47,140 nt of DNA. Source: JAFDVL01 sp043736395. GTDB taxonomy: Bacteria > Acidobacteriota > Blastocatellia > RBC074. The stretch lies in NCBI GenBank assembly GCA_043736395.1, contig JAYTCQ010000286.1:1-47140 (forward strand). The letters run 5' to 3'. Each line of letters starts with the position of its first letter. Position 1 is the stretch's first letter. A program made the position numbers and the translations under genes. The notes below the pieces were generated by a model, which ran no database searches, was not told the DNA's origin, and was given only the letters and a program-made list of their open reading frames with translations. This document shows positions 17,765 to 26,118 of this stretch, in pieces.

Positions 17765-17888
17765 CGCAAACTTTCCAGTTTGCGTTTTTTGCTTAAAGGT
17801 ACCCTAGTAGAAAAACATCTACCTCGTCAGAAAAGCTGGTTACCTCAGTTTATCTGTAATGGAAAACGCAAACTGGAAAGTTTGCGCT
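17763..17888. repeat. Composite inverted repeat between trpF and hisA (GCGCAAACT family)
   Basis: Left arm 17763-17788 and right arm 17863-17888 are exact inverted copies of 26 bases. Each arm is itself a hairpin (GCGCAAACT, TTCC, AGTTTGCG). The 74-base interior is non-coding. It starts on the trpF stop codon, ends 12 bases before the hisA stop, and has a T-run after the left hairpin, so it can terminate both convergent genes. Confidence 0.85.
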
Positions 17889-17899
17889 GCGTCGCTTTC

Positions 17900-18628
17900 C
17901 TATTCGTCAGCCGCATCCAATGCTTCTTCCAGCGTGAAAGCGCCTTCATACAAAGCCTTGCCGATAATCAAACTGTCTACGCCGAATTCCTGTAATTCTT
18001 TGACGGCGTAGATGTCGTCCAAGGTTGCGACGCCGCCGGATGCGGTCACTTTTAATCCGCTCAGTTCGGCGATCTCGCGTGTGGCTTCGAGGTTGATGCC
18101 GCTCAGCATTCCGTCGCGGGCGATGTCGGTGTAAACAATCCGTTCGACTCCCATATCTGCAACTTTTAAGGCGAGGTCAACGGCGGTCATGTCCGCAGTT
18201 TTTTGCCAGCCGCGCAGCGCGACTTTGCCTTCGCGGGCGTCAATGCCGACGACAATCGTGGAGCCGAAATCATCAAGCAATGCTTGCAGCAATTGCGGGT
18301 TTTCTATCGCGGCTGTACCGACCACGATGCGCGTGACGCCTAGGTCGTCCAGGCGTTGGACTTCGTCAACGGCGCGGACACCTCCTCCAAATTGAATGGG
18401 CAAATTTATCTGGTACAAGATGTCGCTCATGACGCGAATATTTTTGCTGTCGTCAAGATTCATCGCACCGTCGAGATTAACGATGTGAATCATCTCGGCT
18501 CCTGCGTCGTACCATTGTTTGGCGATGGCAACGGGATTCTCGGAGTACACGGTTTCTGCGGAAGCCTGACCCTGTGTCAGTCGTACGCAGCGTCCACCGC
18601 GCAGGTCAATTGCTGGGATGATAATCAT
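17900..18628 (-). CDS. hisA: Phosphoribosylformimino-AICAR-P isomerase (HisA)
   Basis: This 242-aa (beta/alpha)8 isomerase of histidine synthesis catalyses the Amadori rearrangement of ProFAR to PRFAR. The catalytic Asp of the first strand (IIIPAIDLRGGRCVRL), the FGGGVR loop, VVGIDAREGKVA, the second catalytic Asp in YTDIARDGMLSG and the phosphate loop TASGGV are all present at the expected places. Length and start match the family. No other his gene is adjacent, so the locus has been broken away from a histidine operon. It converges on a trpF-like gene encoding the equivalent tryptophan isomerase. Confidence 0.97.
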   Translation of the reverse strand: MIIIPAIDLRGGRCVRLTQGQASAETVYSENPVAIAKQWYDAGAEMIHIVNLDGAMNLDDSKNIRVMSDILYQINLPIQFGGGVRAVDEVQRLDDLGVTRIVVGTAAIENPQLLQALLDDFGSTIVVGIDAREGKVALRGWQKTADMTAVDLALKVADMGVERIVYTDIARDGMLSGINLEATREIAELSGLKVTASGGVATLDDIYAVKELQEFGVDSLIIGKALYEGAFTLEEALDAADE

Positions 18629-18830
18629 GGGATTGGTGAATTTGACGATTCTCTAATGACATTGCTCTGGAAACTATTCTGCTCAAATACGCTGTGGCAA
18701 GGAGAACAAAGTAAAGCGAAGAAACTTTGTTCTGAATGAACGGTTAAATACTACTCAATTTACTATTTCAGGCAAGCAAATTTATCAAATTTACGAAAAT
18801 AACCGATAAAATAATTCTTTGGCAATTGAA

Positions 18831-18903
18831 GCGTGAGCTGTCAGTTCGCGCTCTTTGTAACGCAAGTCGCTGGTTAAGAAACTCGCGAACTGACAGTTCA
18901 TGC
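18831..18903. repeat. Inverted repeat, GAACTG/CAGTTC family
   Basis: Arms 18831-18853 and 18881-18903 are inverted copies with four differences; each contains CTGTCAGTTCGCG or its complement and is itself partly palindromic. A single related copy is at 98-121. Confidence 0.7.
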
Positions 18904-18940
18904 CACTTCACATCTTGAAATAAAATTATAAGCTCTCCGC

Positions 18941-18959
18941 CTGAATATGGTATATTCAG
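18941..18959. promoter_or_regulatory. Operator-like palindrome upstream of hydrolase gene
   Basis: CTGAATAT (18941-18948) and ATATTCAG (18952-18959) form a perfect 8-bp inverted repeat with a GGT spacer, about 70 bases before the ATG at 19029. The size and spacing fit a dimeric repressor site, and the TATATTC part could also be a -10 box. Confidence 0.45.
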
Positions 18960-19028
18960 TCACAACCTACCATTCCCCGTAGTAGTTGATTAGATTTTCA
19001 CGCCCCACCAATTTTCTTCACAAATATT

Positions 19029-19967
19029 ATGGCAAAAAGGCTTAATCCAGTTCTGCGCTTCACTCGCGCGCTATTTCCGATCGCAGTTGGCTTAATGATC
19101 GTGATCGTCGCTTTCGAATCGTGGATTGTATATCGTGTGACGCATCCGGTCAGGACGGCTTTCAGTATTACGCCTGCGCATTATCAAATTTTCACCGGCG
19201 ATTCCATGGCGTGGAGCGAGGAGCAGTGGGATAACTCTGACGGCACGAAGGCGACCGGATGGTTTCTGCGTGGCGTGACGGGATCACCTGCCATTATTCT
19301 GAACCATGGGTATGGCAAAAATCGTTCGGAGCTTTTGAACCTTGGCGTCAAATTGTGCGAAGCTGGCTATCACGTCTTACTCCCGGATTTACGAGGGCAT
19401 GGCAAGAGTCCAATCAATTACAGCTCGCTCGGAGATTACGAAAAAAGTGATGTCAGCGCGGCTGTGAATTTTGTCAAAATAAAAAAGAATGCGCAGGGAC
19501 AATTATTGGTCGATGGCGCGCGGATTGGTTTGTATGGAATCTCAATTGGAGGCTATGCCTCCGTCACCGCGACAGCCGAAAATCCCACCGTAAAAGTTGT
19601 GATTGCTGATGGTTTGTATCCCAAGCCGGATTGGTTGACGCACCGTTTATTACAGGAAACATTTAACATGTCACCCACCATTGTGACCCAATTTGCTAAT
19701 TGGGGATTACAGGTATATTTCTCAGGAACGTACGGCGAAGGCTCCGCTGCTGAATCATTAAGCCGCTACAAGGATCAAAAATTGTGGCTGATTACTTATC
19801 CTTCAAGTAATGCAGAATTGGAAGAACTTAACAAAATGACATTGGATTTATTTCAACAGGCACAGTTCCCGAAAGAAATTGCCCGCCTGGATAAATCACG
19901 CTATGAACTTTCAGACGCGTATGATGATCGGATTATTGCGATTTTCAGAAAAGATTTGCCGCGATAG
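19029..19967 (+). CDS. Membrane-anchored alpha/beta-hydrolase-fold protein
   Basis: This 312-aa protein begins with one uncleaved-looking hydrophobic helix (ALFPIAVGLMIVIVAFESWIV), which places the domain outside the cytoplasm. The fold is marked by NHGYGKNRSEL (oxyanion loop), LLPDLRGHGKS and the nucleophile elbow YGISIGGYAS with Ser near residue 177. The C-terminal third has no histidine at all: the usual GxxD..VP and late SHxx motifs are replaced by LWLITYPSSNAELEELNKM. A canonical Ser-Asp-His triad is therefore not visible, and the protein may be inactive or use another base. It has its own promoter region and is followed by a MITE-like repeat against the convergent exported TldE-like gene. 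Confidence 0.85.
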   Translation: MAKRLNPVLRFTRALFPIAVGLMIVIVAFESWIVYRVTHPVRTAFSITPAHYQIFTGDSMAWSEEQWDNSDGTKATGWFLRGVTGSPAIILNHGYGKNRSELLNLGVKLCEAGYHVLLPDLRGHGKSPINYSSLGDYEKSDVSAAVNFVKIKKNAQGQLLVDGARIGLYGISIGGYASVTATAENPTVKVVIADGLYPKPDWLTHRLLQETFNMSPTIVTQFANWGLQVYFSGTYGEGSAAESLSRYKDQKLWLITYPSSNAELEELNKMTLDLFQQAQFPKEIARLDKSRYELSDAYDDRIIAIFRKDLPR

Positions 19968-19980
19968 TTTGGAGTTTATC

Positions 19981-20211
19981 GTTTGGAGTACACGCTTCAG
20001 CATGGTTTTACATTGCACCAGGAATACTTTGATGGACATCTGACATTCACTAATCAGTAATTTGGTAAGGCTACGTGCTTGCTGTGAAAGCGGGTTTACG
20101 TGGTTGGCTATATACACAAAGCAAAAATAAGTTAGAAAAATTAAGGACAGGTTTCAGCGTGGTTTTTATTCTGGTGAAATGTAAAACCACGCTGAAGCGT
20201 GTAATCCAAAC
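19981..20211. repeat. MITE-like element with 43-base inverted arms
   Basis: Arms 19981-20023 and 20169-20211 are inverted copies with four mismatches in 43 bases; both carry CACGCTTCAGC and GGTTTTACATT. The 145-base interior is non-coding and includes a third partial copy (TTTCAGCGTGGTTTTTA) at 20152-20168. It fills the gap between two convergent genes, ending two bases from the stop of the leftward one. Confidence 0.85.
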
Positions 20212-20213
20212 TT

Positions 20214-21869
20214 TTACGGCTTATCAAAATATGGATGAGTTAACAGCATTGGCTTGATCTGCGCGCCCGTTGGTTTTTTCAATTCCAGTTCTTCAATCAA
20301 TGATGATGGGGCGACAACTGTGGTGCTCACGCCGCTGCCATAGCCTCCTCCGCCCGCGCGATTCAGTACATAACTATCATTTCCCACCGCGATAATTTGC
20401 GCTTTCAATTGCTTCACAGTTAGCTCGCCAGTGCTTGCGCCGCGAATTAATTCTTCGCGTCCGTCTTCGACATAAACCTTGTAAGTTAAAGTCGGATCGC
20501 TTAAGCCGCCACCTTTAATAATAATTCCGTACGGCATTTCCAGCGCCTTACACATCTTCAGCATATCGGTTTTAAGCTGCTCTAAACTTTTGCCTTCGCT
20601 GGATTGGATGAAGAGGTTTCCGATTTCGGTAGAGACACCACCATTTGCGCCGGAACGTCCGTGTCCATTGGACAAGAGAAAATTTTTGCGCGGACGTCGC
20701 GACTGTAAAAGTGTTTTCAAAACACCTTGTTCGACCAGTGAAATTTTGCGGGCTGCGACTCCCTGATCGTCAACTTTATATGAACCGAGCAACGCTTTGT
20801 CGCCGAATTTTTCCTGTGTCGGATCGTCATAGACCGAAATGTGAAACGGCAGAATACGACGATTTAAACGATTGGCAAGTTCGCTGCGGTCTTCGCCCTG
20901 CATCCCAACCGGAGGACGATAGCTGCAAAGTTCTGACGCTAAAAGCTGCGAAAACATTTCTGCGGAAGCTGCGCCCGCAAACAACACAGGCCCTAGATAA
21001 TTATCATTCAACACCGGAGCTGATTGTAATTTTGTCACCTGGTCAGCCATTTTTTGAATGGATTTCGTCATCACCTCCATCGAAGGCAATTCCTCAAAAC
21101 TGGTTGCATAAAAAGGTGTTGAGAGACCAACCCACATCCCGTCCGCCGCCTGTGCTGAAGCCTGCGCTTCAATCGTAATCATCACAAACGGACGACGAAT
21201 TCGAGTTCCTTCACTGTTGACGAGATAGCGATTGACGAGCTGTGCCTGAAGGTTAACGCCGGATTGTTTGATGTTCGGATACTGTCGAAATAAGGCAGAT
21301 AATTCGCGAACGGTTTTTTCCAATTGTGACTGATCGAATTTAAATTCCGGTTTCGGCAAAATTAAATTAATCGCTTCTTCTTTAGAAAAGTCAGGAATTT
21401 TTTCTTCGTCTACACGGTTTTTTAAGAAAGCTCGCTTGCGTGCAATCTGCTCGACTGCCGCGCGGTAAGCGGAATCTGTCGCTAGCCATAATTCGTGGCG
21501 CAGCGAATTATAATTGTCCTCAATTGCCACCTGCATCGGAAAACCACCCGGCTCATTATCGAAATCATAGCCGCCCACACGCACTTCAACTGTAGCGACC
21601 CGCGCACGGTTTGGCTGTGAAAACATAATGCCACCAAACGCAGCGTTGATGTTCACGCCCTGCGTGTCCATCATTTCATATTCGATGAAATACGGTTTTT
21701 CCTGACCGGGAATGACGAGCTTATCAATCGAACGCTTTAATTCGTCTTGCAATGCCTGCAACACGACATCTGTTTCTTTGGCGGGCGATTGCGCAAAAAC
21801 TGAGAAAGATAAGGAGAGGCAGAAAATGATTGCCAGTAAGGTTGAGTAACGTGTCGAAAGCTTATTCAT
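20214..21869 (-). CDS. Exported TldE/PmbA-like protein
   Basis: About 551 aa from the preferred ATG at 21869, which opens a proper signal peptide (STLLAIIFCLSLSFSVFAQ). The longer frame to 21971 would put a Cys-rich leader before it and overlap the upstream gene. The body resembles the TldD/PmbA superfamily: YLVNSEGTRIRRP, then GPVLFAGAASAEMFSQLLAS where TldD has its zinc helix, PFHISVYDDPT, NFLLSNGHGRSG and a C-terminal GGGLSDPTLTYKVYV. The HExxxH zinc motif is absent, as in the TldE partner of known TldD-TldE heterodimers. It follows the HExxxH-bearing paralogue by 46 bases. Known TldD/E are cytosolic, so export is unusual. Confidence 0.85.
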   Translation of the reverse strand: MNKLSTRYSTLLAIIFCLSLSFSVFAQSPAKETDVVLQALQDELKRSIDKLVIPGQEKPYFIEYEMMDTQGVNINAAFGGIMFSQPNRARVATVEVRVGGYDFDNEPGGFPMQVAIEDNYNSLRHELWLATDSAYRAAVEQIARKRAFLKNRVDEEKIPDFSKEEAINLILPKPEFKFDQSQLEKTVRELSALFRQYPNIKQSGVNLQAQLVNRYLVNSEGTRIRRPFVMITIEAQASAQAADGMWVGLSTPFYATSFEELPSMEVMTKSIQKMADQVTKLQSAPVLNDNYLGPVLFAGAASAEMFSQLLASELCSYRPPVGMQGEDRSELANRLNRRILPFHISVYDDPTQEKFGDKALLGSYKVDDQGVAARKISLVEQGVLKTLLQSRRPRKNFLLSNGHGRSGANGGVSTEIGNLFIQSSEGKSLEQLKTDMLKMCKALEMPYGIIIKGGGLSDPTLTYKVYVEDGREELIRGASTGELTVKQLKAQIIAVGNDSYVLNRAGGGGYGSGVSTTVVAPSSLIEELELKKPTGAQIKPMLLTHPYFDKP

Positions 21870-21915
21870 AAAAAAATTGGAGGGCAAAAAATCATTATCG
21901 CAGCACTGAAAAAAA

Positions 21916-23667
21916 TTAATGACTGACTGGTTTTTCCAGGCTTGGCGGCGGCAAAATCGGCAATCGTTCATTCGACTTCGGTTTTTTCTGCACTTCGATT
22001 TGCGTCGTCAGAATGCTCGGAGAAATTGCCGAAACGGGAACCCAGCCTGATTCTGCACCGCACACGCCATTGAAAACTTCGGTCGAATTACTTGCGGCTA
22101 CAATTTTACTGAACGAAGTCAGCGGGGTTCCGATTAAATCTACGCCGCGTACTAATTCATCAGGTCGCCCGTCAGCATACACTTTATAAACCATCACCGG
22201 AGTCACCTGAAATGCCTGCGGTGCGGATCTTCCAGTGGTAGTAAATCCGCCGGAAATATCCACAAATACCAGCCCAAATGGCTTGTTCTGCTTTTTGCAT
22301 TCTTCAATCAACAGTTCACGCAGCTTGGTTTCAGAAACGGTTTCTGCGGCCTGCACCAACAGATTTCCCTGACGACCGACGGCACGCATGCCAGGCTGTT
22401 TGCGTCCGTGCCCATTAGAGTTGGAGAAATTTTTGATCGGTGCGCGTGACATCAAAAAGTTTTTCAAGATACCGTTTTCAACTACGGCGACGCGCTGCGC
22501 TTTCACGCCTTCGTCATCAAATTGATAGTGTCCATTCAAATCAATTCCGCCCAATTGTTTGAGCGTCGGATCGTCAAAAACAGAAATGAAGGATGGTAAA
22601 ATTGGCTTATTAACCTGCTTCGTAAAAGTTTGTCCGGAGTCTTCTTCTTTCTGCCGATGGCCTTCGATGCGATGTCCGAAAATTTCGTGGAAGAAAACGC
22701 CACTGGCTCTTCCAGACAAAATTGCCGGGCCGGTGAACGGCTCAATCACGGGAGCTTTGCGCAAATCCATTAAATCTTTCGCCATCTTTTCGACTGCCGC
22801 AGTGATAACGGAATCAGCCGGTAATTTGTCCGGTGTGAAGGCGTCAAATGTTTCGTAGCGGTACAGCTCCATGCCATCTTCGGCTTTGGTGCGGGCATAG
22901 ATCGTCAACCTCGCGTGGGTGCCTCCGTGTTGAATCGAAGTGCCTTCGGAGTTGACTAAATACTTGGTCGTCGCGTCCATATTGAACGACGCGTTGGAAG
23001 ATAAAATGTCTGGATATTTATTGAATAATCCAGACCATTCTTTTACCTTTTTCTCCCACGCGGCCTTATCTAATTTGTTCAGGACGGGAGTCGCTGTCAC
23101 CGAAACCTGCGGAGTCTCACGCGATAAATCTGCTGATTGATCTTCTTCTACAACTTTCACAGCGCGGTCAGCTTTGATTTGAATCAATCGTTCCTGCGCA
23201 GCTTTATATTTCTGATCCGTAACCATCCAGATTGAACTTTTGATGGAGTCCAGATCGTCTTCCGAAGAAATCGGCGTCGCGCCACCGCCACCGTAATTTC
23301 CGCCGCCGCCTCCGGCACGATGCGTATTGTCGAGCTGGTAATCACCTACGCGAACGTCTACGTCAAGGAAGCGACCACGATAGTTATCGCTATTTTGGAG
23401 CGCGCCGTACTGGGCCGTAATCGCCGTCTGATTGGTTTCATACACTTGATATGCAATCAGATAAGGAGGCGGATCGCCTTTTGTTTTCAGTATCTTTTGC
23501 GCTCTGACCAATTCATCCTGCAACGCAGTCAGAACAATCCCTTTGTTGGGTGTACTGACAGGCGCTGGTGCAGGTTTTTGACTTATAGCGGACTGTGTCA
23601 AAAGGGAAGCAATTAGTAACGCGTGGAGGAGGTTTCTCGTGAACAGGAATTTCATTAATTTTATCAA
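21916..23667 (-). CDS. Exported TldD-like metallopeptidase
   Basis: This 583-aa protein has an N-terminal signal peptide (LLHALLIASLLTQSAISQ) and a TldD-type body. The zinc motif HEIFGH (in FFHEIFGHRIEGH) is intact near residue 325. YLVNSEGTSI, PSFISVFDDPTLKQLGG, NGHGR and the GNLLV and TGRSAP strands follow the family order. A glycine-rich insert (GGGGGNYGGGG) near residue 120 is not usual. In E. coli, TldD pairs with a motif-less TldE to degrade unfolded peptides and mature microcins. Here the motif-less partner is the next gene, so an exported TldD/TldE heterodimer is likely. Two earlier ATGs lie close together; MKFLFTRN could be the actual start. Confidence 0.88.
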   Translation of the reverse strand: MIKLMKFLFTRNLLHALLIASLLTQSAISQKPAPAPVSTPNKGIVLTALQDELVRAQKILKTKGDPPPYLIAYQVYETNQTAITAQYGALQNSDNYRGRFLDVDVRVGDYQLDNTHRAGGGGGNYGGGGATPISSEDDLDSIKSSIWMVTDQKYKAAQERLIQIKADRAVKVVEEDQSADLSRETPQVSVTATPVLNKLDKAAWEKKVKEWSGLFNKYPDILSSNASFNMDATTKYLVNSEGTSIQHGGTHARLTIYARTKAEDGMELYRYETFDAFTPDKLPADSVITAAVEKMAKDLMDLRKAPVIEPFTGPAILSGRASGVFFHEIFGHRIEGHRQKEEDSGQTFTKQVNKPILPSFISVFDDPTLKQLGGIDLNGHYQFDDEGVKAQRVAVVENGILKNFLMSRAPIKNFSNSNGHGRKQPGMRAVGRQGNLLVQAAETVSETKLRELLIEECKKQNKPFGLVFVDISGGFTTTGRSAPQAFQVTPVMVYKVYADGRPDELVRGVDLIGTPLTSFSKIVAASNSTEVFNGVCGAESGWVPVSAISPSILTTQIEVQKKPKSNERLPILPPPSLEKPVSH

Positions 23668-23785
23668 TCCTTTCGTGATAAGGAAGCTAACTTATTTTAG
23701 GCAGGAGAAGCAAGTGAAAAAATTGAAGTGGAGGGAATTAAGGCGAGTCGTTATTTTTCGGTCGCGTAGCGACAAATTGAATTTA

Positions 23786-24544
23786 CTAATTCACACGCAG
23801 ATATTTTGTGAAAATAGTGTCCGGATCATTAACGCCATAAACAATCGCCGTCTGATCATCTCGCAATCGAAACGTGCTAGCGATGCGATCCCAGAAGGAA
23901 AAGACACTGCCGAAATTGCTGTTGGTTTCTCGTATGATATTGGAATGGTGAACGCGATGGAGCGATGGCGTGGTAATCACTACACGCATAGCTTTATCAA
24001 TGAAAAGCGGTAGGTTGATATTGCTGTGATGCAGAAAAATGACGATGACCAGCAATGTGTCATAAAGCAAAATTTGTGTCAGCGAAAGTCCTAACAATGC
24101 GATCACAATTAATCGTAATCCAGCGGAAATTAAAGCTTCGCCCGGATGAAAGCGCACCGCCGTCGTGACATCCATGTCCCGGTCACTGTGATGAACAGAG
24201 TGCAGACTCCACAAAAAAGGAATCATGTGATTTGCTCGATGCCATAAATACATCCAACCATCCAGCAAAAATATGGCGAGAATATTTGCCGCAAAATCCG
24301 GCAATGCCAGTAGGTGTAATAATCCAAATTGCGAATTTTCCGCCCAGGTCATGGTCTCCGTGAGAAGGAATAACATGACTAACCCGGTCAGGACAGAATT
24401 AAACAACCCTAATCCAAGGTTGCGCCCGGCGTGCTGCAAACGATGCGAACGCCCTTGAATAAAGGGGATGACGCTTTCCAGTGTCCAGATCAGAACAAGT
24501 GCAAACACCAGAATTAGTTTTTGTGAACGGATTAATTCATTCAT
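23786..24544 (-). CDS. Fatty-acid hydroxylase / sterol-desaturase family membrane protein
   Basis: This 252-aa integral membrane protein has about four hydrophobic segments and the di-iron histidine clusters of the superfamily: HRANH (HxxxH), HSVHHSD (HxxHH), HHSN and HRVHHS (HxxHH). These enzymes use di-iron and oxygen to hydroxylate or desaturate lipids at the membrane; the substrate cannot be read from sequence. The gene diverges from a LysR-type regulator with only 75 bases between starts, a common layout for a regulator and its target. It is likely expressed as a single gene. Confidence 0.9.
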   Translation of the reverse strand: MNELIRSQKLILVFALVLIWTLESVIPFIQGRSHRLQHAGRNLGLGLFNSVLTGLVMLFLLTETMTWAENSQFGLLHLLALPDFAANILAIFLLDGWMYLWHRANHMIPFLWSLHSVHHSDRDMDVTTAVRFHPGEALISAGLRLIVIALLGLSLTQILLYDTLLVIVIFLHHSNINLPLFIDKAMRVVITTPSLHRVHHSNIIRETNSNFGSVFSFWDRIASTFRLRDDQTAIVYGVNDPDTIFTKYLRVN

Positions 24545-24619
24545 GAATTAATGACAATAAAATTAATTTCGTTATAATTCAAATTGTATTATTTTAAGGA
24601 AGGCTATTAAGAAAATCTT
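24545..24619. promoter_or_regulatory. Divergent promoter region, hydroxylase / LysR regulator
   Basis: A very AT-rich 75-base gap between divergent starts. TTAATT and AATTAA words flank a TATAAT-like box (GTTATAATTC, 24581-24590) that could serve the LysR gene. LysR proteins usually bind such a gap and repress themselves while controlling the neighbour; the exact operator is not resolved. Confidence 0.4.
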
Positions 24620-25510
24620 ATGACTGATGACTTCAATCTTTACCCTTTGCATGTGTTTCGGTTGGTCGCGCAGCACTCCAGTGTCACACGTGCGGCGCAG
24701 GAGTTGTTCATTTCTCAGCCTGCCGTTTCGGCGCATCTGCGAACCATCGAAGCGAAATACGGCGAATCATTATTTGAAAGAACACCACGCGGGATGACGC
24801 TGACTGCGGCGGGCGAAATTGTGAATGAGCACGCGGGACGATTGTTTGCTTTATACGACGGCGTGACAACTGCGCTGGATGAAGTACGCGGCAAAGTGCG
24901 GGGTGAAGTTGCCATCGCCGCGTCAAGCACTCCGGCGGCTTATCTGGTTCCGCAGTTGCTCAAAAATTTTCAGATGAAATATCCAGAAGCTCGTCCGATT
25001 TTAAAAGTTGGCGATAGCGGCGAAGTCCTGGCCTGGTTGCACGATTTTCGCGTGCCAATCGGGGTCGTCGGAGAAATGGCAATCACCGCTGATTTGGAAC
25101 GTCTCGAAATCGGCTCCGATGAATTGCAATTGGTAGTCGCGGCAGATGATTCTTTAAGCAAGGTCAAGCAAATCAAGCCTGAAAATGTCGCCCGAAAAAC
25201 TTTATTCCTGCGCGAGTCCGGTTCGAGTACACGTGCCGGAGCCGTAGAATTACTGGGCGATTTATTCAATTCCTTCGAACGTATCGTCGAAATCAACAAC
25301 ACCGAAACCATCAAACAATCCGTCGCCGCAGGCTTAGGCGTAGCCGTGTTGTCGTCGTGGACTACGAAGCTGGAAGAACAGGCAGGATTGCTGAAGCCCA
25401 TTAAAACCGCGCTCTCGCGACACGAACGAAAATTTTATGTGGTGAAACGCAAAGATCGAAAACTGACAGGAAGTGCGGCGGCGATGTGGGAATTTTTTAC
25501 GAAAGGATAA
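24620..25510 (+). CDS. LysR-family transcriptional regulator
   Basis: This 296-aa protein is the standard length. The N-terminal winged helix-turn-helix is clear (residues about 6-65: LHVFRLVAQHSSVTRAAQELF, SQPAVSAHLRTIEAKYGE, LFERTPRGMTLTAAG). A linker helix and a periplasmic-binding-like co-inducer domain follow (EVAIAASSTPAAYLVP, FLRESGSSTRAG, VAAGLGVAVLSSW). The pattern is closest to CysB/CbbR-like LysR proteins; the effector is unknown. Divergence from the hydroxylase gene makes that gene the likeliest target. It converges on a small membrane-protein gene, with a CCGCG-CTC-CGCGG hairpin at 25544-25556 in between. Confidence 0.95.
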   Translation: MTDDFNLYPLHVFRLVAQHSSVTRAAQELFISQPAVSAHLRTIEAKYGESLFERTPRGMTLTAAGEIVNEHAGRLFALYDGVTTALDEVRGKVRGEVAIAASSTPAAYLVPQLLKNFQMKYPEARPILKVGDSGEVLAWLHDFRVPIGVVGEMAITADLERLEIGSDELQLVVAADDSLSKVKQIKPENVARKTLFLRESGSSTRAGAVELLGDLFNSFERIVEINNTETIKQSVAAGLGVAVLSSWTTKLEEQAGLLKPIKTALSRHERKFYVVKRKDRKLTGSAAAMWEFFTKG

Positions 25511-25543
25511 ACATTCAGAGTTCAAACTTCACTTTGCTCAACG

Positions 25544-25556
25544 CCGCGCTCCGCGG
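25544..25556. terminator. GC hairpin between convergent genes
   Basis: CCGCG (25544-25548) and CGCGG (25552-25556) pair around CTC, extended by CAAC/GTTG words outside. There is no strong T-run, so this is only a candidate bidirectional terminator. Confidence 0.35.
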
Positions 25557-25612
25557 TCGTTGGTACGTCGAGATGGATATCACAACGCAGCCTGTCAATG
25601 ACCTATATAGAG

Positions 25613-26113
25613 TCAAGCGATGGATACTGTTCTGACAATGAAACGATTCATTATATGGAAGATTGTAGCTAACATTGAGCCAACAGTTCCGGTTAGAGTG
25701 ATACTTGCCAAAACCAGAACCACGAAGATTTCCCAAGTTGATGGTGAGCTTAGTGAGCCAACAAAAGTGATTAAATTTTCACGGTGAAAAAGTGCGGCGA
25801 AATAATCAACTAACCAGTAAAGTAGTGAAAATAACACTCCATACGCATAGCCTTCAGTGACGGCTCTACCAAACCAATTTGTTCCTAAAATTGATCTTTC
25901 GCCATCGTGAAAACCGCGCCAGAAAATCAAAAGGGTTAGCGGTAAAATCCAAACAAAAAGCGAGTACATATTGTCGCTAATTTGGTAGAAAAGATTACTT
26001 GCTCCATTGGCATACAATAAAAAGAGCAACCCAAAAAATAAAAGAACCAGCGAGTCGCAAAGACCGCAAATCAATGACAGTTTTGTTTTCGCTGGTTCCA
26101 TAATTTTTTCCAA
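25613..26113 (-). CDS. Small four-helix membrane protein of unknown function
   Basis: A 166-aa protein with about four predicted membrane helices: LVLLFFGLLFLLYAN, YSLFVWILPLTLLIFW, GVLFSLLYWLVDYFAALF and IFVVLVLASITLTGTVGSML. No conserved motif is recognised; the charged loop RGFHDGERSILG is the only polar patch between helices. A second ATG four codons in (MEPAKTKL) could be the start. It begins six bases after the stop of glyA on the same strand, so it is probably carried on the glyA transcript. Function is unknown. Confidence 0.7.
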   Translation of the reverse strand: MEKIMEPAKTKLSLICGLCDSLVLLFFGLLFLLYANGASNLFYQISDNMYSLFVWILPLTLLIFWRGFHDGERSILGTNWFGRAVTEGYAYGVLFSLLYWLVDYFAALFHRENLITFVGSLSSPSTWEIFVVLVLASITLTGTVGSMLATIFHIMNRFIVRTVSIA

Positions 26114-26118
26114 TAAAA

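Larger units (their letters stand above)
18629..19028. other. Divergent hisA / hydrolase spacer of 400 bases
   Basis: No gene is called. It holds a hairpin at 18703-18733 (AGAACAAAGT with ACTTTGTTCT), the inverted repeat at 18831-18903, and the operator-like palindrome at 18941-18959 before the hydrolase gene. Confidence 0.6.

Noticed and set aside
19981..20211. Remnant insertion sequence
   Set aside because: There is no transposase fragment in any frame of the interior and I could not see a clear target-site duplication, so it is only called MITE-like.
20645..21178. 177-codon plus-strand frame opposite the TldE-like gene
   Set aside because: Antisense shadow; composition is that of reversed coding DNA and no start signal is present.
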